From Arthrobacter sp. ISL-95 (GTDB lineage Bacteria > Actinomycetota > Actinomycetes > Actinomycetales > Micrococcaceae), in assembly GCF_018613695.1 (NCBI RefSeq), contig NZ_JAGGPR010000009.1, positions 168,309-232,308 on the forward strand: DNA of 64,000 nt, in the 5' to 3' direction. Made by a program: the position numbers and the translations under genes. Position 1 is the first letter of the stretch. Every line of letters begins with the position of its first letter. Below the pieces are notes generated by a model. It was not told where the DNA came from and searched no databases. It saw nothing but the letters and a program-made list of their open reading frames with translations. Of this stretch, positions 1-11,496 are shown piece after piece.

Positions 1-2
1 GC

Positions 3-650
3 GCGGATGCCGTGGCCGAAGCAGTCGTCTCCTTTGCCCGGACGACTTTCGCTGACGAAAGGTTCGCAGTCCTCGGCAACTCCTTCGGTGGCATGATCGC
101 CCGTCACCTGGTGGCCGAATTCGGGGAACAAGTACTGGGCCTGGCGCTCCTATGCCCAGTGGTCGTTGCGGATCATGGGTCCCGAACCGTGCCTGCCCGA
201 ACAGTGCTCCAAACAGACCCGACCCTGTTGGCGGCCTTGGATCCCGTGGACGCTGCCGACTATGAAGCCATGGCCGTGGTCCAATCCCCTGAGAATTGGT
301 GTCGTTTCCGGGACGCAGCTCTGCCGGGGTTCCGGGTCTTCGATCAATCAGCGGTCCAACGGATCTCCAGCAACTACGCACTCCGTGCCGAACCGGAAGA
401 TCGCTTCGCCAACTTTCAAGGACCGGCGCTGATCCTCGCCGGGCGTCAGGATCATGTGGTGGGGTATGAAGATCAGCTCGCCCTGGCAGGTAGCTATCCG
501 CAGGCCACTGTTGCAGTCCTTGACCGTGCCGGTCATAACGCGCACTTGGATCAACCTGCGCTAACGGCTGCCCTCCTTGGGGAGTGGTTGGAGCGGGTCC
601 AGGAATGGAAGAGGGAAGATCAGCGGGCGCAAACGAATCGCGTACATTAA
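3..650 (+). CDS. alpha/beta-fold hydrolase, 5' end cut by window edge
   Basis: The reading frame is open to the left edge, so the true start lies outside the window; about 215 C-terminal residues are present of a family usually 250-290 long. The nucleophile elbow reads GNSFGG with Ser as nucleophile, the acid is probably the Asp in LAGRQDHV, and the catalytic His is in RAGHNAHLD, so the triad is complete. This is the alpha/beta hydrolase fold (esterase, lipase or C-C hydrolase type). Substrate cannot be read from the sequence and the neighbours, a convergent permease, give no hint. A soluble cytoplasmic enzyme is likely, since no hydrophobic segment is seen in the visible part. Confidence 0.8.
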   Translation, partial: ADAVAEAVVSFARTTFADERFAVLGNSFGGMIARHLVAEFGEQVLGLALLCPVVVADHGSRTVPARTVLQTDPTLLAALDPVDAADYEAMAVVQSPENWCRFRDAALPGFRVFDQSAVQRISSNYALRAEPEDRFANFQGPALILAGRQDHVVGYEDQLALAGSYPQATVAVLDRAGHNAHLDQPALTAALLGEWLERVQEWKREDQRAQTNRVH

Positions 651-770
651 GACCCGGTTTGGGGGCGCCGTGGAGGTGGCCGGCGACGCCTGGTGAGGAT
701 CCGATGGGCTGGTTCGGTTAACGCAAATACCCTCAAATCTGGGCTAGCTGTGATCGTGTACTGAAGCCCC

Positions 771-2126
771 CTACTTCCCCTTCTTCCCGCCCCTCTTAGC
801 CGCAGCGTTCATCGCCGACTTCACCGCAGGCGGCAGCCCCGCCGTCTCGGTTTCCGGCTCGGCGACGGTTCCGCGCCAGCGAGCCAGCCCCTTCATACCG
901 TGGTAAATCACCAGGGCAGCGGCGGAACCAAGGGCAATGCCCGTGAACTTCAGCTCGCCAATCGTCCAGGTGTAGTCCGCGATGCCGATGATCAGAGCAA
1001 CAGCGGCCGTCGTCAGGTTGATCGGGTTGGAGAAGTTGACCTTGTTCTGCACCCAGATTTTCACGCCGAGCACGCCGATCATGCCGTACAGCATGGTCGC
1101 GGCGCCACCCAGGACACCGGCCGGAACGGTGGCGATCAGTTCGCCGAATTTCGGGGAGAAGCTCAGCAGGATGGCGAAGATACCGGCCACCCAGTAGGCC
1201 GCCGTCGAGTAGACCTTGGTAGCAGCCATGACGCCGATGTTCTCCGCGTACGTCGTGGTACCGGAGCCGCCGCCGAAACCGGCAAGTACGGTCGCGGCGC
1301 CGTCGGCCATCAGCGCGCGGCCGGAGACGCCGTCGAGGTTCTGGCCTGTCATCGCGGCCACTGACTTCACGTGCCCCACGTTCTCAGCAACGAGCACCAG
1401 GACGACCGGCACGAACAGGCCCACTACGCCGATGTGGAATTCAGGCGTCTGGAACAGCGGCAGGCCAACCCAAGCGGCGGCATCCATCTTTTCGTAGGAC
1501 ACTTCGCCGCGCATCATCGCCACGACGTACCCCACCACAACACCCACCAGGATGCTCAGTCGGCCCAGAATTCCGCGGAAAAGAACAGAAACCAGGATGA
1601 TCGTGACCAAGGTGATCAGGGCGGTAACGGGAGCGAGATCGAAGTTGGCCTTCGCGGCCGGCGCCAGGTTCAGGCCGATCAGCGCCACAATGGCGCCGGT
1701 GACGATCGGCGGCATGAGCCGGTTGATCCATTCAGCGCCAAACTTTTGGACTACAGCGCCAATAAGCGCCAGTACGACGCCGGCAAGAACCACGCCGCCC
1801 AAGGCGCCACTGACGCCGTACTGCTGCTGGGACGCCATGATAGGGGCGATGAACGCGAAGCTCGAACCAAGGTAGCTGGGCACCCGGCCCTTGGTGATGA
1901 CCAGGAAGAGCAGGGTGCCAATGCCCGAGAAGAGCAGGGTGGTTGCCGGGGGCATGCCCGTGATGATGGGGACCAGGAACGTGGCGCCGAACATGGCAAC
2001 CACATGCTGCATGCCGATGCCGATGGTCAGGGGCCAGGCGAGCCGCTCGTCGGGAGCCACCACATGGCCGGGGCGGATGGACTTGCCGTTGCCGTGGAGC
2101 TTCCATTTGATGCCGAGCATGCTCAT
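771..2126 (-). CDS. uraA: NCS2-family uracil/xanthine permease
   Basis: A 451-residue integral membrane protein with about 14 hydrophobic segments, matching the nucleobase:cation symporter-2 family (E. coli UraA has 429 residues). The TM1 motif QHVVAMFGAT, the conserved acidic stretch VAENVGHVKSV and the nucleobase-transporter signature AENIGVMAATKV are all present. It should import uracil or a related purine/pyrimidine base with protons; which base is not decidable from the sequence, though the family branch looks uracil-like. The C-terminus is a Lys/Gly-rich cytoplasmic tail. It lies 73 bp downstream of the OpgC-fusion gene on the same strand and could be co-transcribed with it. The gene symbol is by family resemblance. 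Confidence 0.85.
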   Translation of the reverse strand: MSMLGIKWKLHGNGKSIRPGHVVAPDERLAWPLTIGIGMQHVVAMFGATFLVPIITGMPPATTLLFSGIGTLLFLVITKGRVPSYLGSSFAFIAPIMASQQQYGVSGALGGVVLAGVVLALIGAVVQKFGAEWINRLMPPIVTGAIVALIGLNLAPAAKANFDLAPVTALITLVTIILVSVLFRGILGRLSILVGVVVGYVVAMMRGEVSYEKMDAAAWVGLPLFQTPEFHIGVVGLFVPVVLVLVAENVGHVKSVAAMTGQNLDGVSGRALMADGAATVLAGFGGGSGTTTYAENIGVMAATKVYSTAAYWVAGIFAILLSFSPKFGELIATVPAGVLGGAATMLYGMIGVLGVKIWVQNKVNFSNPINLTTAAVALIIGIADYTWTIGELKFTGIALGSAAALVIYHGMKGLARWRGTVAEPETETAGLPPAVKSAMNAAAKRGGKKGK

Positions 2127-2199
2127 GGCGGGGCCTTCCTCAGAAGAGTATTGAGATTCGGTGCAACATTACCGCCAAACGCGCCCACGCAACGCTCCC

Positions 2200-4707
2200 T
2201 TAGCGGGGTACCAACCTGAACAGGAACTTGGACTTCACCATCACCCAAAGAATGGTGAGCAGCGCGATGTACACGGCAGTGTTCAGCCAGAGGTTGCCGT
2301 CCCGCAAAACGGGGATGTTTGCGATGGCCACAATGAAGAACACGTGCATGATGAACACGTAGAGCGTGGCTTGGCCCAGAGGTATGAAGAACCATCCAAC
2401 GGCACGTGACAGCGGCTTCCAGAAAGCGCTCAACAACGCGTACAAGGCGATGGTGATGAGGAAGACGTTGAGCACCCGCCCCGGGCCGAGGTAGGTCCGG
2501 CTGAAGAAGGTGTCGTAGACATACCGGAACGTCGCCTCCGGGATCAGCGCGAGCCGGATGTCCAGCTGGTTGGTCAAATAAGGGCCGCTCCAGGAGAAAA
2601 CGGCGCAGGCTGCAGCCAGGAAAATACACACTGCCAGCAACAGTCGCTGGCGCGGGTTGGCAAACCACTCAATGATCTGACGCCGATAGAACCCGGCGGT
2701 CATCCCTACAACGAACAGGAGCTGCCATACGAGAAGCGGGAAGGAATCCTCGAACTGCGAGGGCAGCAAACGGAAGCGGAAGATCGAACCTGCAATGTAG
2801 AGGCCGACACTGAGCGTAAGGACCAACCATGTGAATCCGCGGGACAGGGCCACGAGGATCAGCGGGCTGATGAGCAGAAGGACCACGTAAAGTCCCATGA
2901 TGTTGAACTGCCAAGGCCCAACCTGCAACAAGAGCAGAGCCGGGATGAGACCTTGCGGCACGGGGAACTGCAGCAGTCCCTCCATCCCGGCGTAGAGGTT
3001 GTACGTAGTGCCCGCAGCTGCGCGACCTGCCCCGCCGGTTCCTTGATCGGTGAAGGTTGTGACCGCTGCGGCATTGATGAAAGGAAGCAGGCTCAGCCCG
3101 TACACGATCAGGACCACGGCCAGGGCTGTGAAGTACAACTTCCAGGCGCGCTTGGTGGTCCCGTCCACAACATCACCAAGGTCGGTTGCTATTCGGGGAC
3201 CGTAAACCATTCCCAGGACAACCCCGGAAAGCATGACGAACAGTTCCGCGCCGGAGACCACCCCCAAGGTCTCCTGGCTGAGCAGTTGGAACACGGAGTT
3301 GATGCCCACGTGGTTGACCACCACAAATACGATTGCCAGGCCCCGGAGCATGTCGATCCGCGCATCGCGCTTGCCCGTACCGGTGTAGGACCACTTTCTG
3401 GCGAAGGCCCTCGAGGACAGTAGCCACAACGCCGAAACAGCAATCAGCACAGACCCGGCCGAAGCCCACGCGGCCCAGCCCTGGATGACGGTTCCTGTTT
3501 TCGGCTGGGGAGCCTCAACGCCAGGCACGTTCTCCAAGCCCTTCTCAGTGACCGGTCCAATGGTGAGGCCGGAGGTGTCCAAAGAGGTTCGGAACGGGTC
3601 CGCCAGGAAAGGCTCCGCAGTGGCCCTCCAGTCAATGGGCACCCGGCCTGGTTCGCGCACATCGGTGGTTTCGTTCCAGACCACTGCCCGGACGGCCCCA
3701 TTGTCGGGCTCCGCGACAGAGGCGAAAACCTGGTGCCACCACGTTTCCTTGACGTCGAGCTCGGCGGCGCCGCCAGCTCCGGGCGAGTAGAAAGCCCCGG
3801 TTTCAACCAAGAGGGGCTTACTGCGGGCCTGTACGTAGGTGCTGTAAAAATTGTCGGTTCCGGCCCCGCCACTGAGGGTCCCGCCGCCGGATGCATGCAG
3901 GGCGTCATTGAATTCGCCCGCCGCGGGCAGGGTGTTGCTGGCCGCGCCGGCGCCCGTGGTGTCGTGATAGACAGACAATCCAACCCAGTCCACCACGTCA
4001 TCGCCCGGGTAATACGGCTCAAATGCCGAGTCATCCTGATCCCACACGCCATTACCGCTCGTGTCCACCGACGCCAAGGGCACACCCTTGGAAGGAGCGG
4101 ACGTGGCTGCCTGGAAGGGGTAGTCCTTTTCCGCAGTCGGAGACCAAACCATCACTGGATCGGGGAGCGTGGCCCTGAGCGCTGCAGCAACTTTGTCGAA
4201 AGCAGCCCGATAAGCTTCCGGTTCCTGCCCCCAGCTGACCCACGGGGCGTTCATTTCCGGTGCGAAGCGGACGAACACTTTCCCTCGGAAGCCAGCTGCC
4301 GCCGTCGTGATTTGACGCGCAAAAGCGGACGCGACGTCGTCGTTGATGTCCTTCAGGCCAATCGCGGGGCGGACCGTGAGCAGTGCATGCGAGCCTTGGT
4401 CCGCGATCTGGGAGAAGTAGCCCTTCAGGTATTCGCGGCCACCGTCTTCCAAGGGCAGGGCAACATTCTGGCCGTAGAGTGCCGCTGGCGCACCGAGTCG
4501 CTGGGCGTAGTCCGCTGCTGAATCCTGGTCCCAGTCCAGCAAGGCCCCAAAGAACCGTGCTCCAGGATCTTCGAGGCTGGGCTGCTGCTGAAGGGAATCC
4601 GCCTGAACCGAGGCCCAAGCCTGCCCGGTAGGCATCAGGAACATCACCAAAACCATGGCAAGAACAGCCAGCGCCCGCCGACGGGCCGCTAGGGGAAAGG
4701 TAGGCAT
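2200..4707 (-). CDS. secreted GH26-like glycosidase fused to OpgC-type membrane acyltransferase
   Basis: 835 residues. A signal peptide or anchor (about 1-33) precedes an extracytoplasmic domain (about 45-360) resembling glycoside hydrolase family 26: RFAPEMN near 146-152 carries the probable acid/base Glu, YYPGDDVVDWVGLSVY is the typical family stretch, and LLVETG near 298-303 carries the probable nucleophile. A transmembrane segment (about 412-432) leads into an OpgC/acyltransferase-3-like domain with about ten membrane helices, beginning with RIDMLRGLAIVFVVVNH. OpgC-type proteins transfer acyl groups (succinyl in OpgC) to extracytoplasmic glycans. The join suggests one protein that both trims and acylates a surface polysaccharide; that role is inferred. 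It lies upstream of the permease and is divergent from the nitroreductase. Confidence 0.8.
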   Translation of the reverse strand: MPTFPLAARRRALAVLAMVLVMFLMPTGQAWASVQADSLQQQPSLEDPGARFFGALLDWDQDSAADYAQRLGAPAALYGQNVALPLEDGGREYLKGYFSQIADQGSHALLTVRPAIGLKDINDDVASAFARQITTAAAGFRGKVFVRFAPEMNAPWVSWGQEPEAYRAAFDKVAAALRATLPDPVMVWSPTAEKDYPFQAATSAPSKGVPLASVDTSGNGVWDQDDSAFEPYYPGDDVVDWVGLSVYHDTTGAGAASNTLPAAGEFNDALHASGGGTLSGGAGTDNFYSTYVQARSKPLLVETGAFYSPGAGGAAELDVKETWWHQVFASVAEPDNGAVRAVVWNETTDVREPGRVPIDWRATAEPFLADPFRTSLDTSGLTIGPVTEKGLENVPGVEAPQPKTGTVIQGWAAWASAGSVLIAVSALWLLSSRAFARKWSYTGTGKRDARIDMLRGLAIVFVVVNHVGINSVFQLLSQETLGVVSGAELFVMLSGVVLGMVYGPRIATDLGDVVDGTTKRAWKLYFTALAVVLIVYGLSLLPFINAAAVTTFTDQGTGGAGRAAAGTTYNLYAGMEGLLQFPVPQGLIPALLLLQVGPWQFNIMGLYVVLLLISPLILVALSRGFTWLVLTLSVGLYIAGSIFRFRLLPSQFEDSFPLLVWQLLFVVGMTAGFYRRQIIEWFANPRQRLLLAVCIFLAAACAVFSWSGPYLTNQLDIRLALIPEATFRYVYDTFFSRTYLGPGRVLNVFLITIALYALLSAFWKPLSRAVGWFFIPLGQATLYVFIMHVFFIVAIANIPVLRDGNLWLNTAVYIALLTILWVMVKSKFLFRLVPR

Positions 4708-4907
4708 CAGGCCCCTTCTGGTGTCGTCATTCCCACGGCTGAACGCCCCAACGGGTGGCAGCTCGTATGCATGATGCTACCCACTTTCGCGCTGTGCCCA
4801 ACGTCACGGGCCGTCACGGGAAGAGGACAAGGGAAGTTGAAGTTGCAACCATGGAAAGCAGAAGTGCCCGGCCAGCTCAGGGCCAGGCCCAGCGAAAGGT
4901 TCACTAA

Positions 4908-5513
4908 ATGACGATCGCCCACGAAGAAGCAGTCATTGACGCCGCAGCAGTCGACGCCATTTTTGCCGAAGCCCGCACCGCAAACAGCTTCGCCGGTGAG
5001 GTCACCGACGAGCAAGCCCGCGCCATCTACGAGCTCACCAAGTTCGGCCCCACCGCCTTCAACTCCCAGCCGCTCCGCGTGACCTACGTCCGCTCGGACG
5101 AGGCCCGCGCCAAGCTGGTGGACTTCCTCTCCAACGGCAACAAGGCCAAAACCGCTTCCGCACCGCTGGTGGCCATCCTGTCCTACGACACTGACTGGCA
5201 GGGGCAGTGGGATAAGTTCCTCCCCGCGTACGGCGCGCCCAAGGCCATGTACGACGCCGATCCCGCTTTCGCCGCTGCTACGGGCAATAACAACGCTCAT
5301 TTGCAGGCCGGCTACTTCATCCTGGCCGTGCGCTCGCTCGGTTTCGCCGCCGGCCCGATGACCGGTGCCGACTTCTCCGCAATCGACGCCGAATTCTTCC
5401 CGGCCGGCGATCAGAAGAGCTTCCTGGTGGTCAACATCGGCCAGCCCGGCCCGGACGCCTGGGGCGAAGCCAAGCCGAAGTTCGCTTACGACGACGTTGT
5501 TCGCACCGTCTAA
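4908..5513 (+). CDS. rutE: nitroreductase-family protein, RutE-like (malonic semialdehyde reductase)
   Basis: 201 residues, the size of E. coli RutE (196). The pattern FGPTAFNSQPLRVTYVRS, the motif NNAHLQAGYFILAVRSLGF and GPMTGAD match the RutE/HadB branch of FMN-dependent nitroreductases, which reduce malonic semialdehyde to 3-hydroxypropionate in uracil catabolism or act on related aldehydes. A good ribosome site (AAAGG) precedes the ATG at 4908. The gene is followed by a strong terminator. A uracil-type permease two genes away is compatible with pyrimidine use, but no other rut genes are here, so the substrate remains an inference. Confidence 0.8.
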   Translation: MTIAHEEAVIDAAAVDAIFAEARTANSFAGEVTDEQARAIYELTKFGPTAFNSQPLRVTYVRSDEARAKLVDFLSNGNKAKTASAPLVAILSYDTDWQGQWDKFLPAYGAPKAMYDADPAFAAATGNNNAHLQAGYFILAVRSLGFAAGPMTGADFSAIDAEFFPAGDQKSFLVVNIGQPGPDAWGEAKPKFAYDDVVRTV

Positions 5514-5527
5514 GTTTTTCTCAGCAG

Positions 5528-5562
5528 AAACGCCCGCTCACCTTCCTGTGGGCGGGCGTTTT
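5528..5562 (+). terminator. Rho-independent terminator after rutE-like gene
   Basis: A 14-bp stem (left arm 5528-5541, right arm 5548-5561, one G-T pair) closes a 6-nt loop and ends in TTTT, 15 bp after the stop codon. This is the canonical intrinsic terminator form. Confidence 0.85.
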
Positions 5563-5587
5563 GCGTCGCTGACGCGACCAGCCGAAT

Positions 5588-5647
5588 GCTCTCTCACATC
5601 ACTCGGGCTTGGGGCCATCGTTCTATCACTTCCGCTCGGGCCCGCCC
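5588..5647. repeat. two forward units of a ~32-bp intergenic repeat
   Basis: Unit 1 (5588-5619) begins GCTCTCTCACAT and contains CTCGGGCTTGGGGCC; unit 2 (5620-5647) begins GTTCTATCACTT and contains GCTCGGGCC. The same 32-bp architecture recurs as near-perfect tandem copies at 63815-63954 and in reverse orientation at 5684-5760. No open frame is conserved through it. Confidence 0.7.
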
Positions 5648-5683
5648 GAATACTTGAATCGCGCTTTGGCCGAACCTGTAAGC

Positions 5684-5760
5684 ATGTGAGAGAGGGATCG
5701 GGATTTAGGGCCGGTATGTGAGAGACGGTTGGCGTTTGCCCCGGGATGTGAGAGACAGTT
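5684..5760. repeat. three reverse-oriented units of the ~32-bp intergenic repeat
   Basis: ATGTGAGAGA occurs at 5684, 5716 and 5746, a spacing of 32 and 30 bp. It is the reverse complement of TCTCTCACAT at 5590-5599, so this block and 5588-5647 form a large imperfect inverted arrangement. It lies just upstream of the 2H phosphoesterase gene and could carry regulatory sites. The rest of 5514-5791 holds the terminator and no gene. Confidence 0.7.
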
Positions 5761-5791
5761 TGTGCCGGGCGGGTGGGGCGGGTGACAAACT

Positions 5792-6313
5792 ATGCCTATG
5801 CGGAACCTCATCTGGGTGGCGTTCACGGAGCCCGTCTCGCCGGGGCTGGTTTTTCCGCGCAGCGACTGGCCGCTGCACATCACGCTCTTAAGGTTCGACG
5901 TCGGCGCTGAGGTAAGTGCCGACGTCGCCGACGTCCTTGCGGACCTGGCCGAAGCGCCAGTCAAAGGTGCACTTGGTACCCGGCTGCGGGTGGGCGAAGA
6001 GGCGAGCTTCGGGCATATGGGATCCATCCCGGTGAGCCTGATTGAGCACAACCCTTTGCTCCAGGGGTTGCACGAGGAAATCGTGGAGGCGGCAATCAGC
6101 GTTGGAGCCAGGATTGCCACTCCCAACTACATCCTTGACCACTACCGGCCGCACATCTCCCACCACGATGGAAAGCGCCCAAAGTCCGGAGGCGTCGTCG
6201 TGCTTAACCAGATTGCGCTGGTGGACATGGCTCCCGAAGGCGACCACACCATCCGGCGCATCCTCAGGCTCTGGACGCAGGACGCCCAAAGCCTGAGGAA
6301 CCAGAGGCACTGA
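5792..6313 (+). CDS. 2H phosphoesterase (2'-5' RNA ligase-like family)
   Basis: 173 residues with the two His-x-Thr/Ser tetrapeptides that define the 2H phosphoesterase superfamily: HITLL near residue 30 and HISHH near residue 125. These two His residues would form the active site for a cyclic phosphodiesterase or 2'-5' RNA ligase-type reaction. Length fits the single-domain bacterial members. The substrate is unknown; members act on cyclic phosphates in RNA or on nucleotide derivatives. It stands alone, with repeats upstream and convergent pgm downstream. A second ATG two codons in is an equally possible start. Confidence 0.75.
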   Translation: MPMRNLIWVAFTEPVSPGLVFPRSDWPLHITLLRFDVGAEVSADVADVLADLAEAPVKGALGTRLRVGEEASFGHMGSIPVSLIEHNPLLQGLHEEIVEAAISVGARIATPNYILDHYRPHISHHDGKRPKSGGVVVLNQIALVDMAPEGDHTIRRILRLWTQDAQSLRNQRH

Positions 6314-6335
6314 GAAATCAGAGCCGCTGAGGAAG

Positions 6336-7997
<1,662 letters not shown>

Positions 7998-8163
7998 GGG
8001 GTCCAGCATGCCAGACCCTGGCGCCAGCTGACAGAAATGTCCGGGATCCGGCCCCTGTGACGCCGAATGGCACCGCTTTTGCAAAGGAAATCACGCGAAA
8101 AAACCGCCGGGTCGGCAAAGATTCACTCCTTGTTCAAGCCGGGCTGCTAGCCAAGAAAATTGC

Positions 8164-8203
8164 CCCGCCCTGCCAGAAGTCCCAAAGGACCAGCAGGGCC
8201 GGG
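8164..8203 (-). terminator. probable terminator between SDR gene and pgm
   Basis: GCCCTGC (8167-8173) pairs with GCAGGGC (8193-8199), extended by three GC pairs across a one-base bulge; the loop is 19 nt. It sits 20 bp beyond the stop of the minus-strand SDR gene. There is no long U tract, so function is likely but not certain. Confidence 0.5.
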
Positions 8204-8223
8204 CGGAGCGAAACGCTAAAGAG

Positions 8224-8979
8224 CTAGACGGCGGTGTAGCCGCCATCGACGAGCACGTAGGAGCCGGTCATGAAGCTGGCCTTGTCCGAGAGGAGGAACG
8301 TAGTGACGTTGGCGACTTCCTCCGCCGTGCCCAGACGGCCGAGCGGGTGCTTCGCTTCGAGCCCGCTGACAACTTCCTTCGGAGCAGCCGAAAGCAAGGG
8401 GGTGTCGATGTAGCCGGGTCCCACTGCATTGACGCGAAGCCCCTGGGCACCGTATTCAGCAGCAGCATTCTTGGTCATTCCCACCACACCGTGCTTGGCC
8501 GCGGTGTAGGCGGCGTTGCCGGGTGCGGCCACAGCACCGTGAATCGATGCCATGTTCACGATGGCACCCTCGGATGCGCCTGCGGCAAGGATGGCCGGGA
8601 CCTGGTAGCGCATCCCGTAGAGGACGCCGCTCAAGTTAATGGCGATGACGCGGTCCCAGTCTTCGATGTCGATTTCGCCAACGGGAGCGCTGGCACCGCC
8701 GATGCCGGCGTTGTTGACGGCGTAGTTGAGCGCACCGTAGCTCTCCACGGCGAAGTCGACCGCTTTCTTGCTGTCCTCGGCCACAGCTGTGTTGCCTTGG
8801 AACGGTACTGCGTTGCCGCCGTCGGCCGTGATTTGCCCGGCTACGCGGGTGGCGGCGTCGAGGTTGAGGTCTACAACTACAACGTTGACGCCGTTCTTCG
8901 CGAGGTCCTTGCTGATTGCCTCCCCGAGGCCGGAACCTCCGCCGGTGACGAGCGCGGTTTTGCCTTCGAAGTTACCCAT
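8224..8979 (-). CDS. SDR-family oxidoreductase
   Basis: 251 residues, classical short-chain dehydrogenase length. The cofactor loop TGGGSGLGE, the structural NNAG, and the catalytic Ser (MASIHG) and Tyr-x-x-x-Lys (YTAAK) are present. Asp in VVVVDLN after the second beta strand favours NAD over NADP. The C-terminus DGGYTAV is typical of the 3-oxoacyl-ACP reductase / 3-hydroxybutyrate-type group. The substrate cannot be assigned. The start has a strong AAGGAGG site 6 nt upstream. A perfect short palindrome lies at 9073-9086 in its upstream region. Confidence 0.85.
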   Translation of the reverse strand: MGNFEGKTALVTGGGSGLGEAISKDLAKNGVNVVVVDLNLDAATRVAGQITADGGNAVPFQGNTAVAEDSKKAVDFAVESYGALNYAVNNAGIGGASAPVGEIDIEDWDRVIAINLSGVLYGMRYQVPAILAAGASEGAIVNMASIHGAVAAPGNAAYTAAKHGVVGMTKNAAAEYGAQGLRVNAVGPGYIDTPLLSAAPKEVVSGLEAKHPLGRLGTAEEVANVTTFLLSDKASFMTGSYVLVDGGYTAV

Positions 8980-9072
8980 GATTCCTCCTTTGCGGGACAG
9001 GTCCCGCAGATTTCGTTGTGAGCGCTGTTGGGAGCGCTACTACTGAAAACCAAGTCCGGCTCGAAAATATTC

Positions 9073-9086
9073 CATGCGTATGCATG
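9073..9086. promoter_or_regulatory. 14-bp palindrome, possible operator
   Basis: CATGC-GTAT-GCATG, 5-bp perfect arms around GTAT, lies in the divergent region between the SDR gene (start 8979) and the DUF4190 gene (start 9197). The size and symmetry fit a dimeric repressor site, but no regulator gene is adjacent. Confidence 0.3.
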
Positions 9087-9196
9087 AATGTGGCCCTCCT
9101 CGCGTTGCTGTCACACGCGCGGAACGCCCGCCACCTTCTATGGCACCCCCGGCGGCGGTAGTGTTGGGACCAAAGACCACATCCAGGGGGATACCT

Positions 9197-9835
9197 ATGT
9201 CAGACCAGCCATCCAAGGACAACGAGGACAAGCCTGCGGGTTACGAACCGCCTCAGTACGTCCCGCCCGCTCAATTCAGCGCGCCCGAGTCGAGCACTCC
9301 CCATCAGGGTACGCCTGAGAGCGCACCTGAGCAGGGCGCACCTGAGCAGGGCACGCCCGAATACGGCGCCAACTCCACCCAGCCGCTTCCGCCTTACGAG
9401 CAGAGCGCGCACGGTCAGAACCCGTACACGCCGGGCGATTACAGCCAGCAGCCCCCTTCGCCCTACGGTCAGCCGCCCAGCCCGTACCAGCAGCAGGCGT
9501 TCAACCAGCAGCCGTACGGCCAGCAGCCATATGGTCAGCCGCAGTCACCCTACGGCCAGCCCGCCTACTACGCCATGCAGGCCGAGCCCAAGGGTCTGAG
9601 CATTGCCAGCATGTGCTGTGGCATCGCCGTCTACGTTGGTTTTGGGTTCTTCATCCTCCCGCAGATCGCCGCCGTGATCCTGGGCCACCTCGCCTTGAAG
9701 CGCGAGCCCGCCGGTAAGGGCATGGCGATCGCCGGGCTGGTGATGGGTTACCTTGGCGTGGCTCTGGCGCTGGTCTTCATCATCTTTATTGTTATCGGCA
9801 TCAACGCGTCCAACAGCAGCCGCTACGGCTACTAG
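9197..9835 (+). CDS. DUF4190 membrane protein with Pro/Gln/Tyr-rich N-terminal tail
   Basis: 212 residues. Residues 1-135 are low-complexity, full of Pro, Gln, Gly and Tyr, with degenerate repeats of the type PYGQP and QGTPE. Two transmembrane segments follow, with the DUF4190 signature between them (ILGHLALKREPAGKGMAIAGL). The start at 9197 is chosen for the CCAGGGGGA ribosome site; an in-frame ATG at 9074 lacks one. The function is unknown; such actinobacterial proteins are thought to act at the envelope, with the tail in the cytoplasm. It is closed by a long bidirectional terminator. Confidence 0.8.
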   Translation: MSDQPSKDNEDKPAGYEPPQYVPPAQFSAPESSTPHQGTPESAPEQGAPEQGTPEYGANSTQPLPPYEQSAHGQNPYTPGDYSQQPPSPYGQPPSPYQQQAFNQQPYGQQPYGQPQSPYGQPAYYAMQAEPKGLSIASMCCGIAVYVGFGFFILPQIAAVILGHLALKREPAGKGMAIAGLVMGYLGVALALVFIIFIVIGINASNSSRYGY

Positions 9836-9860
9836 ACCGCGTTCGGCTACTAGAACGCGT

Positions 9861-9917
9861 ACGACGGCGACCCTTGCGTCAGGTGGGATTCCCACCGGAC
9901 GCAAGGGTCGCCGTCGT
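9861..9917. terminator. bidirectional terminator, 20-bp perfect stem
   Basis: Arms 9861-9880 and 9898-9917 are perfect 20-bp inverted repeats; a nested GGTGG/CCACC stem fills the loop. It lies between two convergent genes ending at 9835 and 9943 and should stop transcription from both sides. Confidence 0.85.
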
Positions 9918-9942
9918 TATTTGCGTGTGTCAGCCGAGCAAG

Positions 9943-11412
<1,470 letters not shown>

Positions 11413-11496
11413 TTTCTCAATGCTGGCACTGACTGCGGGCATTGTCACATCGATGAATGCCCGGGGCAACCACTTCCCATATGTTAGACGCGGGTC

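Noticed and set aside
1371..2219. 282-codon plus-strand frame opposite the permease
   Set aside because: His/Gln/Asp-rich shadow of the permease gene.
4707..5300. 197-codon minus-strand frame opposite the nitroreductase
   Set aside because: The plus-strand frame has a clear family match and ribosome site.
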